This document shows positions 46,411-54,621 of a DNA stretch of 64,000 nt, one piece after another. The notes beneath the pieces were generated by a model. It was not told the origin of the DNA. It did not search any database and saw only the letters and a program-made list of their open reading frames with translations. A program made the position numbers and the translations under genes. The DNA comes from Renibacterium salmoninarum ATCC 33209 (GTDB lineage Bacteria; Actinomycetota; Actinomycetes; Actinomycetales; Micrococcaceae), in assembly GCF_000018885.1 (NCBI RefSeq), contig NC_010168.1:2356001-2420000 (forward strand), written 5' to 3'. Positions within the stretch are counted from its first letter, which is position 1. Each line of letters begins with the position of its first letter.

Positions 46411-48536
46411 TTACTGGCTCAAAACAGCATTCTGCGAGCCGTCAACGCCGTCTTGAGTCTTGGCTGCCAGAGTCAATACGTCATAACTGGCGACGATCTC
46501 GTCGTGCTGATTGTGCAAAATCGCATCCCAGCAAACCTCGCCGTATTCCTGGTCCTCGCGCGGGGTAATTTTCTTTGCGGTCAGCGTTACCCGGAAGGAA
46601 TCACCCGCGGCTAGCGGGGTGATGAAGCGCAGATTCTCTAGCCCGTAATTTGCCAGCACTGGACCCGGAGCCGGCTCCACAAACAACCAGGCGGCCCAGG
46701 ACAACAACAAGTAGCCATGCGCTACGATGCCCGGGAAGAAGGGGTTTGCCGCTGCCGCAGCCTCATTGGTGTGCGCGTAAAACGTGTCTCCCGTTGAGTT
46801 CGCAAAATCGGTAACGTCCTGGAGCGAAACTTCACGCAGTTCGGAGCCAAAGGCGTCACCAATGCGCAACTCCGCCAAGGAATTTCTGAACGAGTGTACA
46901 GAGTCGAAATTTCGGTCCGCACCCGGATGCCAGACACCAGTAACTGCGGTGAGCATATTGGGCGAGCCTTGAAGCGCAGTGCGTTGCATGTGGTGGTGGA
47001 CTGAACGAATACCTCCCAGCTCTTCACCGCCACCGGCCCGGCCCGCCGTGTACCAAATGCGGCACGGGTGAACCATGCCCGGTCGATGAACGCGCATCTT
47101 CTCGGTTGAGCACCAGCACTCGGCCATGGTGCGCGGCAATCCCCGTCACCAGCTGTTGCACGATGAGCGGGTCGTTGGAACATACCGACGCCACTAAGGA
47201 GCCTGCGCCCATAGCTGCCAGTTGAATCGCTTCGTCAAGGCTTTCATAACCAATAACCGAAGTCACCGGGCCAAAAACTTCCAGCTCATGGACTTCTTTT
47301 GCCCGAGAATCAGCCCATCTCAGCAATATCGGCGACATGAATGCACCTTGTTCCACGACGCCGACGGAGCCGTCGCGGCGGGTAACTTGTGGCGAATCCA
47401 GCGTGCCATAGACCAGCTCGCCGCCGGCATCAAGCATGGTTTGGACCGCGGCACGCACATCGGCCAATTGGTCCAGTGACGCTAGCGCACCCATGGTGAC
47501 ACCTTCAGCACGAGGGTCGCCGAGCACTACCTTTTCAGCAAGTCGCGCGGAAATCGCGGCAACGACGTCGCCCTTGAGCGCGTTCGGCACGATGGTGCGG
47601 CGGATGCTGGTGCACTTCTGCCCCGCTTTAACCGTGCGCTCGGTGGCCACCGAGCGCACAAACGCCTCGAACTCAGGGGTTCCAGGCCCGGCATCAGGGC
47701 CCAAAATCGCGGCATTGAGCGAATCGGTTTCCGAGGTGAATCGCACACCACCGAAGACCACGTTCGGGTGCCCTTTGAGCTTTTTTGAGGTCGAAGCGGA
47801 GCCAGTAAAGGCCGCCAAATCACGGTAGTCCAGGTGATCAAGGAGGTCGCGGGCAGAGCCGGAAATCAGCTGAATCGAACCTGCCGGCAGAATCCCGGAA
47901 TCTACCATCAGCCGAACCATCGCCTCAGTGACGTAGCCGGTTGGCGTGGCAGGTTTGACGATGCTTGGTACACCCGCCAAAAAAGCTGGCGCAAATTTTT
48001 CCAGCATGCCCCAGACCGGAAAATTGAAGGCGTTGATCTGCACGGCAACGCCGGGGATTCGGGTATAGATGTGTTCACCCAGGAATGAACCGTCTCGGGA
48101 AAGCACTTCAAGTGGGCCGTCAATCACGACATTCGAGTTTGGCAATTCCCTACGACCTTTAGAGCCAAAGGTGAACAGCACGCCGATGCCACCATCAATA
48201 TCGACCAAATTGTCGACTTTAGTGGCTCCCGTTTGGGCAGAAATTCGGTACAGCTCTTCGCGTCGCTCATTGAGGAACTGGGCAAGCTCTTTGAGCTTGA
48301 GCGCGCGCTGGTGATATAGTGAAGTCACCCAAATTGCGCTGGCCAGTTTCACGACCGTAACGCACGACGGCGGCCAAGTCCACGCCGTCGGAACTCACGG
48401 TGGCCAAGGCCTCACCAGTGTTAGCATCCCGAGCGATTGGCGCATTCGCGGGCGCAGTTTCCGGGGCCCACCAAGAACCCTCAAGGTAACTGGGAACAAT
48501 GTTCAAGGCTGTAGCCGTGCTGGTCATCGTTGACAT
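46411..48536 (-). pseudogene. paaZ: PaaZ oxepin-CoA hydrolase/aldehyde dehydrogenase, two frameshifts
   Basis: The N-terminus (IVPSYLEGSWWAPE) and the rest of the aldehyde dehydrogenase (IPGVAVQINAFNFPVWGMLEKFAPAFLAG, AFTGSAST, GQKCTSIRR with the catalytic Cys) are in different frames. Removing one base near 48311-48316 joins them as DFTYHQRALKL. A second break near 47034-47048 is best explained by loss of 5 bases from a GGCCG-rich run, separating GHGSPVPHLVHGGPGR from AGGGEELGG. The C-terminal MaoC-type hydratase domain (FFPGIVAHGYLLLSWAAWLF) is whole in its own frame. PaaZ opens the oxepin ring and oxidises the aldehyde. The bifunctional enzyme should be lost. Confidence 0.9.
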
Positions 48537-48604
48537 TCCTTCAGCTGGTTCTGGGAGCTTGCGTCCGTCACTGACGGCATTCTTCAGCTCTTTCTGGCGC
48601 TAAT

Positions 48605-48624
48605 TACTGAACGAGTGGTCAGTA
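48605..48624. promoter_or_regulatory. PaaR-type operator upstream of paaZ
   Basis: tactgaacgagtggtcagta, the centre of a near-perfect 28-base palindrome (48601-48628). Shares the tactgacc..tcgttcagta pattern with the paaA and paaJ sites. Confidence 0.75.
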
Positions 48625-48666
48625 ATTAGGATCAGCTTAGCGCACTGGGCTGAGTGCGATCCAGCC

Positions 48667-49434
48667 CTAACGCTCGCTGACAATCAGCACTAAAGAACCC
48701 TCAAAGAACGGCTGTGTTCGCAAGGCCTGATTTTTTTCGTCCCAGCGGCCAGATTTCAAGTCAGCGGCCAAGCTCGCTACCGCATCATGCCGTTCAGCTT
48801 CGGTAACAAAACTCCAGGCAGAATTTGCCGTGACAGCACCGGGATCTAGGAACATTTCTGGCCGGCTATAATAGGCTTCGCCAAAACCGTCACGGCAGTT
48901 GGGTGGAATCTACACCGGCTCGATCCGAGCGTTGCCAAGTATCGCAGCGATTCGCGCCGGATCCGGATAACGACGGGCTTCGGTGGCAATGACCGTCGGA
49001 GCGTACTCCGCCAGCCAAAAACGGTCTAGCAGCACCGGATCACAGCTCAGAATCGCAACCGGCCCTCGAGCGACCCTGCGCATTTCCGCTAAACCCGATT
49101 CCAGGTCTTGCCATTGGTGCACGGTGAAAGTAGCCATTGCCGCATCAAAATAATTGTCCTCAAACGGCAGGCTTTCTGCACTGCCTTCAAGAGCTCGACT
49201 CAAGTAATCAGGGCGCTGCGCACGCATAGTTTCGCTTGGTTCCACCGCGGTGACTAGCCGGTCTACTGGCTCGTAGGACCCGGCACCGGCCCCAAGGTTG
49301 AGAACAGATTCCGCATTACCAAGGGCGGCAAGAATTCGCTCAGCGATATATGGCTCGGGCTGGCGATAATCTGCGTAACCACGACCTATTGAACCGTAGT
49401 TTGCATCCCCGGCACTGCCATCGTCATAACCCAT
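48667..49434 (-). pseudogene. SAM-dependent methyltransferase with in-frame stop
   Basis: 255 codons. SAM-binding motif VLNLGAGAGSYEP, then SLPFEDNYFDAAMATFTVHQW typical of class I (Methyltransf_11) enzymes. TAG at 48910-48912 follows ARIEPV; the frame resumes with IPPNCRDGFGEAYYSRPEMFL and runs to a natural end. CAG to TAG would explain it. The stop removes about 80 C-terminal residues. Substrate unknown. Confidence 0.82.
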
Positions 49435-49459
49435 ACTTCGATCCTATTAGGCTAACCAC

Positions 49460-49846
49460 ATGTGGAAAATAGTGTTGGGTGAGCTCGACGAAAAAATGGG
49501 CGTGCAGATTGTTGAAGAATCCGTGCAGCGCGTCGTCGCGACGATGCCGGTCGAAGGAAATCGACAATCATTCGGTCTATTACACGGTGGCGCCTCACTG
49601 GCGGTGGGCGAGGCAGTTGGCTCCTGGGCTGCGGTAATTTACGCCTCGACTTTGGGTCGCACCGCCGTCGGCGTGGATGTCTCCGCCACGCACCACAAAT
49701 CCGCTCGAGAAGGCATAGTCACCATCACGGCGACTCCCCTGCAGCTGGGCCGCACCATGACCAGCCACGAAGTCTTGATCACGAATGAGGCTGGCGAAAG
49801 GCTTTGCACACTGCGGATCAGCAATTTATTGCTTGAGAAACGCTGA
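49460..49846 (+). CDS. menI: Hotdog thioesterase, candidate DHNA-CoA hydrolase
   Basis: 128 residues. FGLLHGGASLAVGEAVGSWAA with the catalytic Glu, then VGVDVSATHHKSAREG, closely follows the pattern of E. coli MenI/YdiI as I remember it (GLLHGGASAALAETLGS, ATHHRPVSEG). MenI releases 1,4-dihydroxy-2-naphthoate from its CoA ester between MenB and MenA. A generic PaaI-type thioesterase is the alternative, since it lies among paa genes; a separate true PaaI is at 40988. Intact. Confidence 0.6.
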   Translation: MWKIVLGELDEKMGVQIVEESVQRVVATMPVEGNRQSFGLLHGGASLAVGEAVGSWAAVIYASTLGRTAVGVDVSATHHKSAREGIVTITATPLQLGRTMTSHEVLITNEAGERLCTLRISNLLLEKR

Positions 49847-49852
49847 ACCGAC

Positions 49853-50455
49853 CTAGCGCTGCTTGGTTATCCGGTATTCCAGGCCTAATTTAACGCTTTC
49901 CCATTCGTTCGGCAGAATCGAAAAAACCACGGTATCTCGCAACATCCCGTTGACCTTGGACTGGTTGCGCAGCACGCCGTCTTGTTTTGCGCCCAAACGC
50001 GCAATCGCCGCGCGGGATTGATGATTGTGCCAGGACGTGCGGAACTCTACCGAGTTGCATTGCAGGGTTTCGAAAGCATGTTGGAGCAGTAAGAGTTTCG
50101 AATCAGGATTGTTTCCGGTTCCGGTTCCGTGCACGCTTGCGGAATTCCAGGTGGATCCAATTTCCACCCTGGGCACTGAGACGTCAATGTTCATATAGGT
50201 GGTCATGCCAATAATCTTGCCGTCGCTCAGCCGTCGAGCTGTGAACGGCAGCATGGCGCCCTGTTCTTGAAGCGCTAGCCGACGGTCGATTTCAGCGGCC
50301 ATGCCCTGCGGCGTCGGAATTGAGGTGTACCAAATATTCCACATCTCGCCATCGGCTACCGCGGCCACCAGCCCGTCATGGTGCTCCTGGCTCAGCGGCT
50401 CTAGCTGAACGAACTTTCCGGTCAAGGTAATGGGCAAAATCGAAGTCATAAGCAC
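49853..50455 (-). CDS. GNAT-family N-acetyltransferase
   Basis: 200 residues; GTG 50455 or ATG 50449. RimJ/L-type pattern: LEPLSQEHHDGLVAAV, MTTYMNIDVSVPRVEIGSTW, KLLLLQHAFETLQCNSVEFRT and ARLGAKQDGVLRNQ. A 6-base repeat (ttccgg, about 50109-50122 on the plus strand) encodes an extra Thr-Gly in HGTGTGNN, in the acetyl-CoA loop where relatives have one TG. The change may impair cofactor binding. Otherwise intact; convergent with the thioesterase gene, 6 bases apart. Confidence 0.75.
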   Translation of the reverse strand: MLMTSILPITLTGKFVQLEPLSQEHHDGLVAAVADGEMWNIWYTSIPTPQGMAAEIDRRLALQEQGAMLPFTARRLSDGKIIGMTTYMNIDVSVPRVEIGSTWNSASVHGTGTGNNPDSKLLLLQHAFETLQCNSVEFRTSWHNHQSRAAIARLGAKQDGVLRNQSKVNGMLRDTVVFSILPNEWESVKLGLEYRITKQR

Positions 50456-50458
50456 ATT

Positions 50459-51193
50459 TTAGGCGTCGATCAGTAGCCTGCGAATAGAGCCAATTTCACC
50501 TTTGCTGACCTTATTTCGCAAAAGATAGCTCTCGACGTCGTCGGTAGCCAAGGACGCCAACATGGCTTGTCTTGTGTGAATCACCCAGGCCTCAAGGCTC
50601 AGGTCATAGCCCTCCGGGCTATCAGTAAATTTCGGATCATAACTGGTGATACCTCGCACCGCTAGCTCATAGTCAGCCACGATCTGCTCCGCCGGAACAC
50701 CCGCCAGTTGTAAAAGACCCATCACGATCATGCCAGTACGATCTCGGCCCGCCGCACAATGGATCAATACTCCACCCGGTTCAGTGGCCGCCTGGGCAAT
50801 CGCCCGGTACACAGCAACCAGCTTCTCTGGCCACAATCGCATAGTTGGCCAGAAGCACTCCGGCGAGTTATGCGTGGGATAAATCTCCTGAAACTCCGGC
50901 ACCGATTGGTCTTCAATCGGAACTGAAATCACCCGAATTCGTGCGTCCTCAACAACGTCAGTCGGATCGCTTTCTCGGCGGCCGTGCTCGTCGACATTGC
51001 GTAAATCAATGATGGTCCGCACGCCCGAGTCATACATTTGCTGCCAGCCCGCCTGGCTCAGGTATTCGCGTCGCGCGCTACGAAAGACTCGCCCAGGTTG
51101 CACCCGCACCAATCCACCCAAATCACGCGCGTTGACGGCACCGGACCAGGCCATTTCGCGATTGCTGGTTTCCTCGTCCATAGCGGGAACCAC
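50459..51193 (-). CDS. Tyrosine/serine protein phosphatase (Y_phosphatase3 type)
   Basis: 244 residues; GTG 51193 or ATG 51181. The catalytic P-loop HCAAGRDRTG (CX5R) is intact. NARDLGGLVRV...GRVFRSARREYLS and TIIDLRNVDE at the N-terminus are typical of the PtpB-like family. These enzymes dephosphorylate protein Tyr or Ser and some act on phosphoinositides. It follows paaH by 2 bases and may be cotranscribed, with no clear functional link. Confidence 0.8.
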   Translation of the reverse strand: MVPAMDEETSNREMAWSGAVNARDLGGLVRVQPGRVFRSARREYLSQAGWQQMYDSGVRTIIDLRNVDEHGRRESDPTDVVEDARIRVISVPIEDQSVPEFQEIYPTHNSPECFWPTMRLWPEKLVAVYRAIAQAATEPGGVLIHCAAGRDRTGMIVMGLLQLAGVPAEQIVADYELAVRGITSYDPKFTDSPEGYDLSLEAWVIHTRQAMLASLATDDVESYLLRNKVSKGEIGSIRRLLIDA

Positions 51194-51195
51194 GC

Positions 51196-52044
51196 TTACC
51201 AGCTGAAGAAGCCTTGGCCGGATTTACGTCCTAGTTCGCCACGAGCAACTTTGTCCCGCAAAATCTGCGGCGGTTCAAAGCGCGGTCCCAGAGTGGAAGC
51301 CAGGTACTCCGCTATACCTAACCGCACGTCCAAAACCACCACATCAGTCGTCCGCAAGGGGCCCATCGGATGCTTGTAGCCAAGCTCCATTGCGGTATCA
51401 ATGTCCTCCGGTGACGCCACACCTTCCTCGACCATTCGCATCGCTTCCAAAGCAATGGCCCCGCCTAACCGTGAAGAGGCGAATCCCGGCGCGTCTTTAA
51501 CTACGATGGCGCGTTTGCCTAATGCTGTCACCCAAGCCTTGGCATCGGAAACCAGAGCGTCCGGGCTAAGCTCGCCGCGGACCAATTCGACCATCGTGGA
51601 AGCCGGGACCGGATTGAAGAAGTGCAGGCCAAGGAACCGTTCGGGCCGAGCCAAGACTGCGGCCAAACCGTTTACCGAAAGCGAGGAGGTGTTGGTTGCC
51701 AACACCGTACCCTCAGCTAACACTGCTTCTGCCCTTTGCAAGGCCGAGACCTTGAGCTCAAATACCTCAGGAACCGCCTCGACAACCAAATCAGAACCGG
51801 AGAGTTCCTCTACCGACGTAACTACGGTCAGACAGCTAAGGCACGCCTCCACTGATTCGGTGATTGAGCCGCGAGCTGCAGATTTTTCCACGGCCTCACT
51901 CACCCGCTCACGAGCCGCGGCCACAAACTCCGCAGAGGCCTCCGCGATAGTGACGACGGATCCTTTGGTCAAAAAAGCGTGTGCAATTCCAGCACCCATC
52001 CGGCCGCCGCCGATCACACCAACGGCCTTTGGCAACTCGGTCAT
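51196..52044 (-). CDS. paaH: 3-Hydroxyacyl-CoA dehydrogenase, PaaH-type
   Basis: 282 residues. NAD motif VGVIGGGRMGAGIAHAF, catalytic His in LHFFNPVPAS and a C-terminal dimer domain with NRLG-like SSRLGGAIALEAMRMVEEG and YKHPMGPLRTTD. It oxidises 3-hydroxyadipyl-CoA to 3-oxoadipyl-CoA in the lower paa pathway. Start overlaps the preceding hydratase stop (ATGA). Intact, although both genes upstream of it in the operon are damaged. Confidence 0.8.
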   Translation of the reverse strand: MTELPKAVGVIGGGRMGAGIAHAFLTKGSVVTIAEASAEFVAAARERVSEAVEKSAARGSITESVEACLSCLTVVTSVEELSGSDLVVEAVPEVFELKVSALQRAEAVLAEGTVLATNTSSLSVNGLAAVLARPERFLGLHFFNPVPASTMVELVRGELSPDALVSDAKAWVTALGKRAIVVKDAPGFASSRLGGAIALEAMRMVEEGVASPEDIDTAMELGYKHPMGPLRTTDVVVLDVRLGIAEYLASTLGPRFEPPQILRDKVARGELGRKSGQGFFSW

Positions 52045-52731
52045 TTCTGCTTCCTTTCCAAGAACGCCGTCATTCGTTCGAACTTTGCTGGTGACTCGAA
52101 AAGTACCGCCTGCGCGTCCATATCCGCTTGCGGGTGTGCTTCTGGCGACGCATGAAAAACGGACTTTGTGTACTGGATTGCTAACGCATCTTGTGCCGCA
52201 ATTCGGTTCGCCAGGGCTTCCGCCGCCGCCAAAAGCTCATCAGCTGGATGCAATGAGGATACAAGTCGCACAGCGAGTGATTCCTCAGCGTTGAGTACTC
52301 TGCCCGCTAACAAAATTTCTTTCGCCAGCGGCTCCCCCACCAACTCGCGTAGCCGCCAGGAAGCACCCGCGGCAGCCAGAATTCCCAGCGAAGTCTCTGG
52401 ATTACCGATTCGAATCGATGGCGTTCCAATCCGGAAATCTGCCGCGAAAGCCAGCTCCGCGCCGCCGCCCAAAACATAACCGTCCAAGGCCGCGATGACC
52501 GGCATGGGAAGCTTGGCGATTCGAATGAAAAGTTTGATGTTTATGCCGGCCAAAGCATCATCGCGACGGCGCTCCCATAGCTGAGCGATATCTGCACCCG
52601 AGGCAAAAACTCCTCCTTTGGCCGTTTGTGCGCCAGTCAAGATCAAAATTCGTGGCGTTTTTTCAAGCAGCTCGCAGAGCAAATGCAATTCGTCGACCAT
52701 CTGCTGATCGATTGCATTGCGCACTTCGGGG
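52041..52731 (-). pseudogene. paaF: Enoyl-CoA hydratase (PaaF-like), 5' end deleted
   Basis: About 229 residues remain from PEVRNAIDQQMVDELHLL. The crotonase segments GGVFASGADIAQL, DGYVLGGGAELAFAADFRIG and NPETSLGILAAAG are present. The usual first ~20 residues and the start codon are missing: the frame abuts the broken 3' end of paaJ at about 52728-52732. An internal GTG or ATG could still be used. It would hydrate 2,3-dehydroadipyl-CoA. Confidence 0.82.
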
Positions 52732-53776
52732 CGATTGCGCCGCCGTCGGCATTGACGATCTCTGGATCTAGGCCAAGCCGCCGAATACAGGCGAGCGACT
52801 GGGTAGCAAATGCTTCATTGAGCTCCACCGCACCAATCGCAGAAATTTCGACGCCGGTACGCGCCAAAATCTTTTCGGTCGCCGGAACTGGGCCCAAGCC
52901 CATAATCGCCGGCTCCAGAGCAGCTGCAACGCCGTCGATAATCCGCGCTCGTGGCGTCAGACCAAAGCGTTCAAGCGCCGCCTCCGAAACCACCAGAACC
53001 GCCGAAGCACCATCATTCAGCGGTGAAGCATTTCCCGCCGTGACAATGCCACCGGCGCGAACCACCGGTTTCAACGCAGCCAGCGTCGCCAAATAAGAGT
53101 CCCGGCGAGGGCCTTCATCCGCGGTTACCTCGATAATGTTTCGGCCAGATTTTGCTTGAACGGGCACTATCTCGGCATCGAACTTACCTGCATCAATTGC
53201 CGCAATGGCCCGCTGATGCGAAAGCAAGGCAAAAGCGTCCGCATCTTCGCGGCTAATCCCGTCTAAGGCCGCGACCTCTTCAGCTGTTTCTGGCATCGAG
53301 AAGGTATCCCGTGCCGAGAAGCGCGGGTTCGTGAAGCGCCATCCGATTGAAGTGTCCAAGATGTCACCAGGTCGCGCAAAGGCTTTTTCTGGTTTCGCCA
53401 TCACCCACGGCGCCCGGCTCATCGATTCAACACCGCCGGCGATCACCACATCGGCGGCGCCAGACTTCACCATTTGCGAGGCCAAAGTAATCGCGGACAT
53501 ACCCGAGGCGCAGAGCCGATTAACCGTTATGCCGGGAACCGTGTTGGGTAGTCCTGCCAACAGCAGGGCCATCCGGGCCACATTGCGATTGTCCTCACCG
53601 GACTGATTCGCATTGCCCAGGATCACCTCGTCAACCGTAGCGGGATCAATTCCGGTCCGCGCCATTAGGGCAGCCAAGGCCACCGCGGCAAGGTCATCTG
53701 GACGAACCGAAGACAGTGCGCCGCCATAGCGGCCTACTGGCGTCCGGACTCCATCGACAAGAAATGCTTGCGCCAT
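52729..53776 (-). pseudogene. paaJ: 3-Oxoadipyl-CoA thiolase, 3' end deleted
   Basis: Starts at ATG 53776 or GTG 53782. Thiolase features are present up to VELNEAFATQSLACIRRLGLDPEIVNADGGAIA, including the nucleophile region NRLCASGMSAI. The next motifs (GHPLGxSG with the catalytic His and the CxGxGxG Cys) are absent. After about residue 350 the frame runs through the hydratase gene out of frame and stops at 52643. A deletion of a few hundred bases removed the thiolase tail and the hydratase start. The product cannot be an active thiolase. Confidence 0.88.
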
Positions 53777-53809
53777 TGCCACACCTTACTTTTGAGGACG
53801 AAGACCATT

Positions 53810-53829
53810 TACTGACCAATCGTTCAATA
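53810..53829. promoter_or_regulatory. PaaR-type operator upstream of paaJ
   Basis: tactgaccaatcgttcaata, 33 bases before the paaJ start. It aligns with the sites at paaA, paaI and paaZ. Confidence 0.7.
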
Positions 53830-53901
53830 ATTCCTGCTCCAATATTTCACAGCCTCGCGAGCACGGTCAATCGTCGGTCGAAGAACGCGTATGTTGGATG
53901 C

Positions 53902-54621
53902 GTGGCTTCAGTACCCCGATCAAGCATGCGCTTTACCGCGCTCGATCTGGTTGTTGCCGGGCTTTATCTGGCTAGCGTGCTGCTATTTAGCTCCGGACTC
54001 TTTAGTCTCGACAAAAGCGTAGGGTCCTGGCTACTCAGCATCTTTCCCAACCCAGAGGTTGCACAATTCGCGCTCAACGCAACACTTTCGGGCACATTTT
54101 TTATCCTTGCCTTGATTGCGGCTTGGCCAACACTGCGCAACAACACTGTTCTCTACCGAACCAAGCCATTACTGGCTGTAGGCATGATTCCGCTGGCTTT
54201 AGTGGCGATGGTGATTGTCACGGCCGCCCTAGTTTTGGTCACCGGCGTCAACCCACAGACCTCAGTCAATCAAAACGAGCTACAGGCCTTGGTACAGGTT
54301 TTACCGCCAGAGGCGATGGTTCTACTGGTTGTGATCGCCGGGCCATTCGTTGAGGAGTTTCTTTTTCGCCACCTCCTGATCGGCAAACTCAGTAAATACC
54401 TCAACGTCTGGGTTTGCGCTGCGATCTCGGTACTGGCGTTCGCCATGTTGCATTTAGTCGGAAAAGAAACGATTAGCTTTGCCGCGCTGAGCCCATATTT
54501 AGGTTTGGGGCTGGTGCTTGTTCTCGCCTATGTCTTGTGCGGCAAAAATCTGCTCTTGAACTACACCCTGCATTTAGCCAAAAACCTGCTCGCCTTGCTG
54601 GTCCTCTATGCGGCATCTTGA
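53902..54621 (+). CDS. CPBP-family intramembrane protease
   Basis: About 239 residues from GTG 53902; ATG 53926 is an alternative. Longer open sequence upstream crosses the paaJ promoter and is rejected. About six membrane helices. The three CPBP/Abi motifs are visible: EEFLFR, FAMLH and HLAKN, which carry the metal ligands. The family processes prenylated proteins or gives bacteriocin immunity. The 3' end overlaps the convergent ABC-F gene by 16 bases. Intact. Confidence 0.8.
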   Translation: MASVPRSSMRFTALDLVVAGLYLASVLLFSSGLFSLDKSVGSWLLSIFPNPEVAQFALNATLSGTFFILALIAAWPTLRNNTVLYRTKPLLAVGMIPLALVAMVIVTAALVLVTGVNPQTSVNQNELQALVQVLPPEAMVLLVVIAGPFVEEFLFRHLLIGKLSKYLNVWVCAAISVLAFAMLHLVGKETISFAALSPYLGLGLVLVLAYVLCGKNLLLNYTLHLAKNLLALLVLYAAS

